Shown: piece after piece, positions 1 through 8,450 of the stretch
How the letters are laid out: the number at the start of each line of letters is the position of its first letter
How positions within the stretch are numbered: the stretch's first letter is position 1
Origin: GCA-2693325 sp964011675
GTDB taxonomy: Bacteria > Latescibacterota > UBA2968 > UBA8231
DNA length: 31,904 nt
Assembly: GCA_964011675.1 (NCBI GenBank)
Contig: CAXGPR010000037.1
Coordinates: 1-31,904 of the forward strand
Reading direction: 5' to 3'
The notes under the pieces: model-generated
What the model was told of the DNA's origin: nothing
Seen by the model: the letters and a program-made list of their open reading frames with translations, nothing else
Database searches by the model: none
Made by a program: the position numbers and the translations under genes

Positions 1-214
1 TCGATACCCCAATAATGCTGACTCATCGTGTGCTGTGCTCCCGTTTCGGTCCAACCCTATCTATCACAGGCAAGTTGCGCCCGTTTTAACAGTGCTGCAG
101 ATTCGCAATTAACCGCGCTTTTGTCAAGACACAAGACTGGCATCAAAGATGCCTATAACCACACAAATATAGAAGTCGCAGCAAAGGACTTGGAAAGTCA
201 CTTAACGCTAGTCT

Positions 215-1624
215 CTACAGTGCTTCTAATTTCTCTTCGATAACGCGCATGGTCTTCCATCGCCCCCCGCGGAAGCGGAAGTAAAACAGAATGCCCATAA
301 GCATTATATAAATGCAAATAAAGCTCCACAGAACAAAGATATTTGCGTCAAAGTAAGTCAGGGAAACAAACGCCGGTACGACCATAATCGCCCAACCCAT
401 AGCAACGGACAGCCACATGACGAATCGAGTATCTCCAGCTCCCTTTAGCGCAGCCGTAAAGATCATGTAAAACGCATCAAAAATGCAGTAGATAGCCACG
501 ACTCGCAGCAGATCACGCGCCAGGTCGCGCGCAGCGAGAAAATCTTCCCCCTCGGCACGCATACCGAAAGGAGATAGGAATACGTCGGGGATAAACAGAT
601 AGCCAAGTGACATGAATCCCATATACAGAAGGGCAAAGTGAACTCCTGTCCACGTGCAGTACTCGGCCTCTTCTGGCTCATCGCGTCCTAAACGCTGACC
701 GACCATAGTCGATACGGCAATGCCGCAGCCGATCAGGGGCATAAAGGCTAAACTGTTGATATTAAAAGCCAAATTAGTCGCCGCCAGTTCCATCGCTCCA
801 AGGCGCCCAACAATGAGCAGAAATAGGGTAAAGGCCATGATATCAAGCATAAAGTTGACACCATTAGGCAAACCGTACCGCAGCAAGCGACGCAGAAGTG
901 AACCGTCGGGACGCCACCCGCGTAGCGTTGCAAATTTGGTCCGATAGCGCTTGCGCAAAAAAAGCATTGTAAAGGCCAGAGCCGATATCATAAGACCGAT
1001 ATTAGTAGCCCACGCCGCGCCGGCAATGCCGAGCGCGGGAAAGCCCCAGTGACCAAAAATAAGCGCATAGTCCAGCACGATATTAACAGCAATCGCCACG
1101 ACGTTGACGACTAATACAATCCACGTCTCTCCTCGGCCGCTAAAAAAGCACGACGTGGCCGTTGCCAGCACCTGCGGCCCGGTCCCGTAGCAGAGAATGC
1201 GGAAATACGTGGCTTCCTGCTCGCGAATGCTTAAGTCGTGGCCAATCAGGTCGAATAGACCCGCGGAAAAATAGGCGGGAATAAGTGCCAACACGCCGCT
1301 TAGCAGCGCCAAATACGTGCCCTGCCATACCGCCGGCCCAACGCGCTCCGGCCGGTGTGCCCCCGTATACTGGGCAACAAACGTATTGGCGTATTGCGCG
1401 GTTCCCATGAAGAGACTAATAAACGTGAAATTTGCAATCCCAGCCGGCAGGGCCGCAGCCAGAGCCTCTGTCGAATGCCACGTGAGAAATACGCGGTCTA
1501 CAAAGTGCTGTATGCTCCAACTGGCCGTGCTCAAAATAAGCGGCATCGCAATAGAGAAAAATTCGCGATAACCACCGGGCGTATGCCAGCGATTAAGTAC
1601 AGAAGAAAAAATGCCCACAGACAT
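215..1624 (-). CDS. MATE-family multidrug/toxin efflux transporter
   Basis: This 469-residue, strongly hydrophobic protein has about twelve predicted membrane helices in two similar halves, the normal size and layout for NorM/DinF-type MATE carriers. The family exports cationic or amphipathic compounds across the inner membrane in exchange for Na+ or H+. The N-terminal segment, with a basic patch followed by FFSIAMPLILSTASWSIQHF and then VDRVFL, fits the first helix and loop of MATE proteins. The start is uncertain: an AAAGG directly abuts the ATG at 1624 with no spacing, but lies 6 nt before an in-frame GTG at codon 3, which may be the true start. The gene is divergent from the methyltransferase gene, with about 120 bp between them. 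The substrate cannot be told from the sequence. Confidence 0.93.
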   Translation of the reverse strand: MSVGIFSSVLNRWHTPGGYREFFSIAMPLILSTASWSIQHFVDRVFLTWHSTEALAAALPAGIANFTFISLFMGTAQYANTFVAQYTGAHRPERVGPAVWQGTYLALLSGVLALIPAYFSAGLFDLIGHDLSIREQEATYFRILCYGTGPQVLATATSCFFSGRGETWIVLVVNVVAIAVNIVLDYALIFGHWGFPALGIAGAAWATNIGLMISALAFTMLFLRKRYRTKFATLRGWRPDGSLLRRLLRYGLPNGVNFMLDIMAFTLFLLIVGRLGAMELAATNLAFNINSLAFMPLIGCGIAVSTMVGQRLGRDEPEEAEYCTWTGVHFALLYMGFMSLGYLFIPDVFLSPFGMRAEGEDFLAARDLARDLLRVVAIYCIFDAFYMIFTAALKGAGDTRFVMWLSVAMGWAIMVVPAFVSLTYFDANIFVLWSFICIYIMLMGILFYFRFRGGRWKTMRVIEEKLEAL

Positions 1625-1746
1625 CCTTTACATGAATTGAAGCGTTGGCGCAATTCTCTTACATTGTTGCAGTCGATAAAACCCAATGACGAGACGGCAC
1701 TCGAGCTAGTGGAAGCTCGGCGCAACGGAGAGATGTACGCAGAAGT

Positions 1747-2376
1747 ATGGGAAAAAAGAAAAAGCAAAAGAGCACGGAACGCCATGCCTATGGTATTACA
1801 GTACTCAAATCCGCCGATGCACGCGTCCGTAAACTAAAGAGTCAGTACGAACCCAATATCCACGGCAATAAGGTGTGGAACTCTAGCTGGTGCATTATGG
1901 ACTTTATTCAACAGCAGGGATTGTCCAAGGGAACACGTGTGCTTGAAGCAGGATGCGGTTGGGGCCCAACGGGTATTTTCTGCGCTAAAAACTATGGAGC
2001 AAAAGTCGTAGGGCTCGACGCAGATCCAGCTGTCTTCCCCTATCTAGATTTGCACGCAAAGATCAATGGCGTGAAAGTAAAAACGAGAGAGGCAACGTTT
2101 GAGCAGCTTAAGAAAAAAGATTTGAAAGAAATCCAGATCCTCCTAGGAGCTGATATCTGTTTCTGGGACGAAATGGTCGACCCCATTTTCAAACTCGTCA
2201 AAAAATCAATTTCTGCCGGCGTGCAACAGGTCGTAATCGCCGATCCCGGCCGGCCGCCGTTCCACGAGATGGCCAACAAAGTCATTGAGAAAGTTGGCGG
2301 AGAAGTGAAAGAATGGAGCGTCAACGAAGAAGTAAAGGCAAACGCATATCTTCTAATAGTAGGCACGCTGCTATGA
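1747..2376 (+). CDS. Class I SAM-dependent methyltransferase, METTL/ETFB-KMT-like
   Basis: This 209-residue protein has a classic SAM-binding motif I, VLEAGCGWGPTG (residues 65-76), an acidic ribose-binding residue in GLDAD (Asp91), and GADICFWDEM (135-144), which resembles the D-x-x-(Y/F)-W stretch of the METTL21/ETFB lysine methyltransferase group (Methyltransf_16). The N-terminal tail is very lysine-rich (GKKKKQK). Members of this group usually methylate protein lysines, but small-molecule methyltransferases share the fold, so the substrate is unknown. Its stop codon overlaps the start of the downstream aldolase-family gene as ATGA, so the two are probably translated together. No good ribosome-binding site precedes the ATG: a GGAG lies 16 nt upstream, which is too far. 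No other in-frame start is visible just upstream. Confidence 0.82.
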   Translation: MGKKKKQKSTERHAYGITVLKSADARVRKLKSQYEPNIHGNKVWNSSWCIMDFIQQQGLSKGTRVLEAGCGWGPTGIFCAKNYGAKVVGLDADPAVFPYLDLHAKINGVKVKTREATFEQLKKKDLKEIQILLGADICFWDEMVDPIFKLVKKSISAGVQQVVIADPGRPPFHEMANKVIEKVGGEVKEWSVNEEVKANAYLLIVGTLL

Positions 2377-3419
2377 AAACTCTACCAGACCATATCCGGA
2401 GCGCACTGCTATACGGCCAAGTCATCCCAGCCCATCCCCTGGCCCTGAAGGCAAATCGCACGCTTGACGAGCCCAGACAGCGCGCCTTGGCCCGATATTA
2501 CCTCGCGTCGGGCGCGGGTGGCCTGGCCGTCGGCGTGCACACCACGCAATTTGCCATACGCGATCCAAACGTAGGACTCTTTCGCCCCGTTCTGGAGCTA
2601 GCCGCAGAGGTCATGGACGAAAGGGGGGAGCCAGACTGCATTCGCATCGCGGGCGCCATTGGCCCAACCTCTCAGGCCGTTGCAGAAGCCGAATTGGCCA
2701 TGGATCTCGGCTATCACGCCGTCTTGCTCAGCCTGGCCGCCCTGCGCGACGCCGATGATGATGCGTTAATAGCCCACTGTCAGGCGATCGCAGATGCAGC
2801 GCCCATCGTCGGCTTCTACCTGCAGCCCTCCGTTGGAGGTCGCCTACTCGGCTACGAATTCTGGCGCCGCTTCTGCGAAATTGAGCAGGTCGTAGCAATA
2901 AAAATAGCCCCGTTTAATCGCTATCAGACCATCGACGTGCTGCGTGCTCTAGCGGCTTCAGGACGGGCCAAAGAGATTGCGCTTTACACCGGCAACGACG
3001 ACAATATCGTGCTGGACCTACTGACGCGGCACATATTTGACGGTGTGGAACTGCACTTTGCTGGCGGTCTGCTAGGCCATTGGGCCGTCTGGACACAAAA
3101 AGCCGTCGAACTGCTACGACAATGTCAATCCATCCGCAAGCACGACTCACCACTCAATCACGACGTATTAACGCGCGCGATCGAAGTGACCGACAGCAAT
3201 GCCGCCTTTTTCGACGCAGCCAACGGCTTTTCTGGATGCATTGCTGGCATCCATGAAGTCCTGCGTCGCCAGGGCCTATTAGAAGGGATTTGGTGCTTAG
3301 AAAAAGACGAGGTCCTATCGCCGGGTCAGTCGGCAGAGATAGATCGCATTTACACGGCCTATCCGCATCTAAACGACGACGCTTTCGTAGAAACGCACCG
3401 GGACAAATGGCTGGCCTAG
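2373..3419 (+). CDS. Dihydrodipicolinate synthase/N-acetylneuraminate lyase superfamily protein
   Basis: This is a predicted TIM-barrel class I aldolase of 348 residues. I chose the ATG at 2373 over an in-frame start 60 nt upstream because it overlaps the preceding stop codon as ATGA. The likely Schiff-base lysine is Lys177 in VVAIKIAPFN, and Tyr149 in IVGFYLQPS sits where the catalytic tyrosine is expected. The usual GTTGE loop is replaced by VGVHTTQF (residues 53-60), so this is neither canonical DapA nor NanA. Related proteins cleave or condense pyruvate with aldehydes, including sialic acid and keto-deoxy sugars. The sialidase a few kb away makes a sugar-acid substrate possible, but that is inference. 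It converges with the 2-hydroxyacid dehydrogenase gene, with 14 bp between the stops. Confidence 0.85.
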   Translation: MKTLPDHIRSALLYGQVIPAHPLALKANRTLDEPRQRALARYYLASGAGGLAVGVHTTQFAIRDPNVGLFRPVLELAAEVMDERGEPDCIRIAGAIGPTSQAVAEAELAMDLGYHAVLLSLAALRDADDDALIAHCQAIADAAPIVGFYLQPSVGGRLLGYEFWRRFCEIEQVVAIKIAPFNRYQTIDVLRALAASGRAKEIALYTGNDDNIVLDLLTRHIFDGVELHFAGGLLGHWAVWTQKAVELLRQCQSIRKHDSPLNHDVLTRAIEVTDSNAAFFDAANGFSGCIAGIHEVLRRQGLLEGIWCLEKDEVLSPGQSAEIDRIYTAYPHLNDDAFVETHRDKWLA

Positions 3420-3433
3420 GGCTCCCGCACCTC

Positions 3434-4402
3434 TTAGAACCAGTTTGCTTTGTCCACCACGTTGACCAACGACTCACCTTGCGCGAACCGTCTACCGTTC
3501 TCGACCATTAGGTCCAGACGGCGCTGGTTTAAGTAGGGGCCCGCCGCCGCCGTGTGGGGCGTCATGAGGAAGTTAGGTGCAGTCCACAGCGGGTGCTCGG
3601 CCGGCAGAGGTTCCGTCTCAAACACGTCGAGTGCGGCCCCTGCAATCGTTCCATCGCGCAAAGCGACATCTAGGTCGTCCAAAGCGACGTTGGACCCCCG
3701 CCCGATATTGATAAAGCAAGCAGACTGCTTCATTTGGCCAAATAGGTTAGAGGTGAACATGCCTTCAGTTGAAGGCGTCTGCGGCGCAGTCAGAATGACG
3801 AAATCAGCTTGGGGCAGCAGTCCTGTTAACGCATCAGGACGATGCAATATATCCACGCCCTCCGGCTCCTCGTCCACGCGCGGATCAACGCCGATCACGC
3901 GCATTCCGAAATGCTGACAGTGCACGGCCGTTGCACTCCCAATTCCCCCCACGCCAATAATCAGCGCAGTCGACTCAGCTAAATGCGTAGCCGGACGCAT
4001 TTCACCACCCTTGCGCCACTGACCATCGAACTGGTCGCGAAAATAGGCGTGCATGCCCCGTGCAAAGCACAGCACAAATGCCATGATATGAGCCGATATA
4101 TGATCGTTGAAAATGCCACGAAAGTTTGTCACCTGCACGTCACTGGCAATCAGTTCTTCAAAGTAATAGCCTTTGGGCGGTCCGGCTGCAGGAGCGGCTA
4201 GCCATCCAAGCGAGTCAGCCGCCTCCAACAGCTCCGGATCCAGCGTGCCGAAGCACGCCTTCGCTCCGGGTAAAGCGTCCAACTGCGCGTTCCGCGCGGC
4301 AGCAAACACAACTTCTAATCCAGGCACGACGCCGCACATGCCTTCGGCATAGGACCGCGTCTGTTCGTTTTCCGCGCCGAGAAAGACAAATTTAAACGAC
4401 AT
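3434..4402 (-). CDS. D-isomer-specific 2-hydroxyacid dehydrogenase, NAD(P)-binding
   Basis: This predicted 322-residue cytoplasmic oxidoreductase interconverts a 2-keto acid and a D-2-hydroxy acid. It has the Rossmann motif GVGGIG (residues 150-155) and the family triad Arg235 (INIGRGS), Glu264 (DVFETEPLP) and His283 (TPHTAAAG). Length and domain order are normal for the GyaR/SerA/LdhA superfamily; the substrate cannot be assigned. The reading frame stays open 22 codons further upstream. I chose the ATG at 4402 because residues from MSFKFVFLG onward look like the normal first strand, and an AGGA lies 11 nt before it. The gene follows the lipoprotein gene on the same strand after a 117-bp gap, so it may be the last gene of that run or have its own promoter. 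Confidence 0.9.
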   Translation of the reverse strand: MSFKFVFLGAENEQTRSYAEGMCGVVPGLEVVFAAARNAQLDALPGAKACFGTLDPELLEAADSLGWLAAPAAGPPKGYYFEELIASDVQVTNFRGIFNDHISAHIMAFVLCFARGMHAYFRDQFDGQWRKGGEMRPATHLAESTALIIGVGGIGSATAVHCQHFGMRVIGVDPRVDEEPEGVDILHRPDALTGLLPQADFVILTAPQTPSTEGMFTSNLFGQMKQSACFINIGRGSNVALDDLDVALRDGTIAGAALDVFETEPLPAEHPLWTAPNFLMTPHTAAAGPYLNQRRLDLMVENGRRFAQGESLVNVVDKANWF

Positions 4403-4519
4403 GGAATTCACCATCCTTTTGTTGGGTTTCTGTTCTGAGAAAACAATATACCGGACGATCGATGGCACGCCACCGCGCGCCTTGCGACAGCAGTCACGGG
4501 TCGCAGCAGGTAGTCTTAC

Positions 4520-5605
4520 CTATCGGGCCGCGACGGTAGGCTGCATTCCACAAGAGGAAAAGAGCGTTTGCCAGGCGCGCGTGTGGTTGTCCATAGCGCC
4601 AGAGAAATGCTGCCAGGCTCCGTCGGGGTGATCTGAAGAAAGCGCGCGATCGCGATAGGTACGAAACGCTGTAGGCACGTTCTCCTGCCTGACTATCAAC
4701 TCGTCCATCGCGTCTGTCCACGCACTCCCTTCTTGATATACACGTGCCATGTAGGGCTGCACGGTCTCTAGATAAAACTTCATGAAAATAGTGTTTAAAA
4801 CCTCGGCTCGCGGCGTTGGAATACCCTGCGGACATAGCGGACGCTGCTGCTGGCGTTCATCCAACACATCCGCTATGCGCTGCAGATGATGGGCCAGCTC
4901 GTCCATTGACAGCAGCAGTCGACCGCCGTAGTGACCGTTGTCGAGCGCATAAAAGTGATCTTCTAATTTTTCCGAGGTGAACGCGGTGCTCACGTGTCCC
5001 AACCCCGGGCGCAGATCCCTCAAATAGTACAGCGCTTCGAGCTGGTCTCGTACGCTGACAGTAGCCTCCAAAGGAAGCAGAGAAACGGCCAGCGACAGGT
5101 GTTCCGCCATTTCGGGTCCGGCAAAGATCGCATTCCAATAGAAGTGCGGTAGGTCATTTTCCTTGGTCTCTACGATCTCGTCTAAGGTTTTCAGCAAATC
5201 GACGTCGGGATCTGCACGAGCGCGTAAAGTGTCTGCGCAGGCGCGGGCCAGACCGAGCAAGCGATGTTCATATAAGAGCTGTTGGCTGGCGGGCATCACC
5301 TTGCCCAATGCACTGTTGCGCTCGGCGACCAGCTTTTCTAAGCCGCAGCGATCCAGCGACACCAGATCGAGTAACCCGATCCGGAAATCGCTCTGCTCAA
5401 GGCGCAGATCACGACGGCGCGGATAAGTCGGGAGGTTGTGCTGGTGGGGAGCAGGAGCATCCAACTCCAACGCGTTGTGCACACGCTCGCTGTAGTCATA
5501 CAGCATGTCTTCTGCCTGCGGCGGACCGCAGCCGCTCAGTAGGACAGCAATAGCAACAATCCACCCCATTACTCGCACACGTTGGTTACCCGTACTAGAC
5601 GCCAA
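4520..5605 (-). CDS. Predicted outer-membrane lipoprotein, DUF3080-like
   Basis: This 361-residue protein starts with a short basic segment and a hydrophobic stretch ending in the lipobox LLSGC (Cys26), so it is probably a lipoprotein. The mature part is mostly helical with no recognised catalytic motif. The stretch FRIGLLDLVSLDRCGLEKLV, closely followed by AERNSALGKVMPASQQLLYE, matches my memory of the DUF3080 family, which is known mainly from gammaproteobacteria and has no assigned function. The start codon appears to be TTG, with GAGGAG about 12 nt upstream; a later ATG (5569) would leave too short a signal sequence without positive charge. It lies 58 bp downstream of the GH32 gene on the same strand and may be co-transcribed with the glycosidase genes. 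Confidence 0.72.
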   Translation of the reverse strand: MASSTGNQRVRVMGWIVAIAVLLSGCGPPQAEDMLYDYSERVHNALELDAPAPHQHNLPTYPRRRDLRLEQSDFRIGLLDLVSLDRCGLEKLVAERNSALGKVMPASQQLLYEHRLLGLARACADTLRARADPDVDLLKTLDEIVETKENDLPHFYWNAIFAGPEMAEHLSLAVSLLPLEATVSVRDQLEALYYLRDLRPGLGHVSTAFTSEKLEDHFYALDNGHYGGRLLLSMDELAHHLQRIADVLDERQQQRPLCPQGIPTPRAEVLNTIFMKFYLETVQPYMARVYQEGSAWTDAMDELIVRQENVPTAFRTYRDRALSSDHPDGAWQHFSGAMDNHTRAWQTLFSSCGMQPTVAAR

Positions 5606-5663
5606 GATCTTTCACAACTCCTCTTAATTTTTCGGGCAACGGCATGTCATTTCGCACTACAAT

Positions 5664-7013
5664 CTAGAGCCAAGACGAATTTAATTCGTAAGCTTGAAAG
5701 CTCTCTAATTGGGCACCGCCGCCATGGGCGTGGAACGAAAGCACATGCTCAGCGGCTTCAGGTAGGAAGCAACACGACATAGTTACCTGCCCGTCATGAG
5801 CAAATAGTTCAAGAGACGTTCGATCAACTAGAATTTGTAGCGGAATCCGCCCCTCGCAAATTTCTATCTGTGCGCTGGCGTCGAGAAAGGACAAAAGGCG
5901 CGCTTTTACGTCGTAACGCACATCTACTCCGCGAATGCGCATGATAACGACCTCGGCCTGGCCGGGCACCAAATCAAAACGCAGGTCCAAAAGGTCTCCC
6001 ACGTCGGGAATGAAAGGTGCATCTGGAGCCAATCTGATCGCTTTCTCGCTGTGCGCTTTAGCGTGCAACCGTTCGATCTCGCGCACCGGCGTGCGACACA
6101 GACGAATACCCTCCGACGTGCTGCGCAGCGCGAGCTCGACGGGAAAGCTCATCTGCTGATTAAAAGGCATAGCAGGGTACTTCCCACCGCGCATCCATGC
6201 TATTTGCAGGCGCCGCCCATTGTCGGACGGCACGTCGCTCCAAGTCTGCGCGGCATACCCGTTGGGGCCCTGTTCAGCGTGTAGCACCTCCGTTTCAGGC
6301 ACGTATACGGTCCCTTCAAAATGACCTAGTAAATAGCCCCCGCTAGCGCCCCAATACACCCAACGCGTGTCGTTCAAATCCCCGTCGACCGGTAGCTCAA
6401 ATAGATCGGGACATTCGCTGACGCCGGGCAAATCCAGATCGCATAAATGATTCCACTCAAGCAGGTTAGGCGAACCGTAAAGCACGTAGCGCGAACCGTC
6501 CAAATAAAGCGCCATAAGCCACTGATCGGTTGCATCGTGCCAGACTATTTTGGGATCGCGGTTAGCTCCTTCGATATGTCCGAGCACCGGATTGTCAGCA
6601 AACTTGGTCCAAGTGCGGCCACGGTCATTGCTGTAGGCCAAACTTTGCGTGAAGGGCACCGGGTCGGGAGCATGCGCACCAGCCGACGTATAGAGGGCGA
6701 CCAGCGGCGGCTCGCCCCCCTTCTGTAAGCCAGACGTATTGTGCCAATCTACAACGGCCGATCCGGAGAAAATGGTGCCCAGCTCGTCCGGAAAGAGCGC
6801 ATGTTCCAGCTGCTTCCAGTGAACCAAGTCCGTGCTCACGGCGTGGCCCCACGTCATATTGTTCCAAACCACGCTCTCTGGATTATGCTGAAAAAAGAGG
6901 TGGTACTCGCCCTCGTAGTAAACCAACCCATTCGGATCGTTAATCCAGTTCTTCTGTGCAGAGAAATGGAACTGTGGACGATGGGTCTCTCCGTATAGCA
7001 CCTGGTCGCTCAT
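5664..7013 (-). CDS. GH32 beta-fructosidase (invertase/levanase type)
   Basis: This 449-residue enzyme has the three GH32 signature blocks in the right order: WINDPNG (23-29, nucleophile Asp26), NRDPK (151-155, transition-state stabiliser Asp153) and ECPDLF (200-205, acid/base Glu200). A five-bladed propeller is followed by a C-terminal beta-sandwich from about residue 330. GH32 enzymes hydrolyse beta-fructosyl bonds in sucrose, inulin or levan, or inulobiose-like oligomers. There is no signal peptide, so it should act in the cytoplasm on imported sugar. The start overlaps the stop of the upstream propeller gene as ATGA, and GGGAGG lies 9 nt before the ATG, so the two are translationally coupled. 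No fructokinase or fructose-specific transporter is visible nearby. Confidence 0.93.
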   Translation of the reverse strand: MSDQVLYGETHRPQFHFSAQKNWINDPNGLVYYEGEYHLFFQHNPESVVWNNMTWGHAVSTDLVHWKQLEHALFPDELGTIFSGSAVVDWHNTSGLQKGGEPPLVALYTSAGAHAPDPVPFTQSLAYSNDRGRTWTKFADNPVLGHIEGANRDPKIVWHDATDQWLMALYLDGSRYVLYGSPNLLEWNHLCDLDLPGVSECPDLFELPVDGDLNDTRWVYWGASGGYLLGHFEGTVYVPETEVLHAEQGPNGYAAQTWSDVPSDNGRRLQIAWMRGGKYPAMPFNQQMSFPVELALRSTSEGIRLCRTPVREIERLHAKAHSEKAIRLAPDAPFIPDVGDLLDLRFDLVPGQAEVVIMRIRGVDVRYDVKARLLSFLDASAQIEICEGRIPLQILVDRTSLELFAHDGQVTMSCCFLPEAAEHVLSFHAHGGGAQLESFQAYELNSSWL

Positions 7014-8425
7014 TGGCTTTGCCCTCCCGCATCTGGCGCAGCAAAGCGCAGGGCAAATACGTCGGCATCGCGCAGTTCGAAGCGCAGGCGCACGGGCGTA
7101 CGTATGAGCGCGCTCAGATCACCGCCGCCCTTCCAAGAGATTGGTTCATCAAGCTGATCACCGTAGAGCGGGTCCATATCATCCAACGCAAAACCCGGCA
7201 GAGCGCGCCCCTCTTCGTCTCCAATCTCTACGCGCACCGAGCCCACGGCGGACGTAGAGAAGTTGAGGCGCAGCTGCGGCGCTGCAAATCGCATCGCACA
7301 GGTATCTACCGTTCCTCCCCTATGACCGGAACCGATACTGGCAAAACCCCACGGCCGCACGCTCAAACGACGCAGGCGGTTGTCGGACCAGCCGTAGTGT
7401 TCGCTGACATACATCGACCACTCAGTCCCGCTCAGGGGCAGAATGCCAATGGCCGGACAGGTATTGCGATGCGTCCAGTTCCGCTCGTCGAGACCGGCGC
7501 GCAGCCACGCTTCGGGAAAGGGACGATTCCAGTGCACTCCGTCGCGACTAGACATCATAACGGCATCGGTCATCCCCGCCATTCCCGGATTTCCCGTGCC
7601 GGGATAGTCCATCTCGCTCGTATCGACCAGCGGCGTAGTCCGCTCGGCCACGTAGCGCATGGGAAAGGACAGCAGTATGTGCTCTGCTCCGGGAACAGGC
7701 GTTGTCGCATTGGTGTAAAACTGCTCGACCGGTGCATCCTCGTCATAGATATGCGGCACCGGCTTACTCCAGTGGATAAAATCCTCCGAAGTGCTGCTCT
7801 GAATGGCTCGACCACGCCCTTCTTCAGAGAAGCGACTAAACAGGCGATACGCGCCCAGCACTTCGTCCCAAAAGGCCAAGTTCGCACTGTCGAATTTGCC
7901 GGGCACGTCCAGCGGATCTTCTTGGGCCAGTCTCCAGCGGAATCCGTCCGGTGAATACAGCGCATACAGATTGTTTTCCCCGGTACCGCCAACGGCCTTA
8001 AACCGAGCATCTTCGGCACAGTCTGGATTCTTGTCGCGAAAAACCACCAAATTATGCGCTTGGATGCCGCGCCAAACAGCGTTGTTGCGCCCCTCATCGT
8101 CAAAGTTGAACAGACCTAGCTCAGGACGTTCAAAATGCCTGCCGTCCCTGCTGATCGCCACGTGGGCCGTCTGCTGCTGCGAAGCATCGCCCTCAGTATT
8201 GGCGATCGGGTAGTGTCCTCTATAATAGAGCAGGTAGGTCCCCTCGGACTCGACGAGCACGTTGTACACGCCGCTGCAGGCATTTTCCATAGCGCCCTCA
8301 ACCTGAAAGACAACTTCCTCTCGTTTAGGAGGGTGCATTCTCAGCGCCGCTTGACCCTCTATTCGATCCACCAAATAATGATCGACAAAGAGCTCACGCC
8401 GCATTCCAACATCGCGTATATCCAT
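7010..8425 (-). CDS. Five-bladed-propeller glycosidase-like protein of unknown specificity
   Basis: This 471-residue protein looks like a glycoside hydrolase of the GH32/GH43/GH68 propeller type, with repeated units of the form 'aromatic-rich strand, Ser-x-Asp-Gly, strand' such as AISRDGRHF, YSPDGFRW, STSEDFIHW and SSRDGVHW. The C-terminal 90 residues form a separate predicted beta-sandwich (LRLNFSTSAVGSVRVEI onward). It lacks the WxNDPNG and RDP blocks of true GH32, so the catalytic residues are not obvious. Similar proteins are common in Planctomycetes-like genomes and are usually annotated as hypothetical. It is the middle gene of a three-gene operon: 25 bp after the sialidase stop and overlapping the GH32 start by 4 bp. 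GGGGAGAG lies 7 nt before the ATG. No signal peptide is seen. Confidence 0.78.
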   Translation of the reverse strand: MDIRDVGMRRELFVDHYLVDRIEGQAALRMHPPKREEVVFQVEGAMENACSGVYNVLVESEGTYLLYYRGHYPIANTEGDASQQQTAHVAISRDGRHFERPELGLFNFDDEGRNNAVWRGIQAHNLVVFRDKNPDCAEDARFKAVGGTGENNLYALYSPDGFRWRLAQEDPLDVPGKFDSANLAFWDEVLGAYRLFSRFSEEGRGRAIQSSTSEDFIHWSKPVPHIYDEDAPVEQFYTNATTPVPGAEHILLSFPMRYVAERTTPLVDTSEMDYPGTGNPGMAGMTDAVMMSSRDGVHWNRPFPEAWLRAGLDERNWTHRNTCPAIGILPLSGTEWSMYVSEHYGWSDNRLRRLSVRPWGFASIGSGHRGGTVDTCAMRFAAPQLRLNFSTSAVGSVRVEIGDEEGRALPGFALDDMDPLYGDQLDEPISWKGGGDLSALIRTPVRLRFELRDADVFALRFAAPDAGGQSQ

Positions 8426-8450
8426 CGTAACTCTCCCCGTTATCCGTTGC

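Noticed and set aside
28..243. Open frame of 71 codons at the left edge, plus strand
   Set aside because: It starts at GTG after two in-frame stops, overlaps the MATE C-terminus and has no recognisable protein features or ribosome-binding site.
1355..1837. 160-codon plus-strand frame spanning the MATE gene start
   Set aside because: Most of it lies antisense to the MATE gene; its composition (rich in Arg and Lys without structure) looks like a shadow frame, and it also overlaps the methyltransferase gene.
2373..3419. Calling the aldolase-family gene dapA or nanA
   Set aside because: The characteristic GTTGE/GxSGE loop is missing and no lysine-biosynthesis or sialate genes adjoin it, so a specific symbol is not justified.
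6956..7954. 332-codon plus-strand frame
   Set aside because: It is entirely antisense to the propeller protein and GH32 genes, which have clear family motifs and coupling; a long antisense frame is expected in GC-rich coding DNA.
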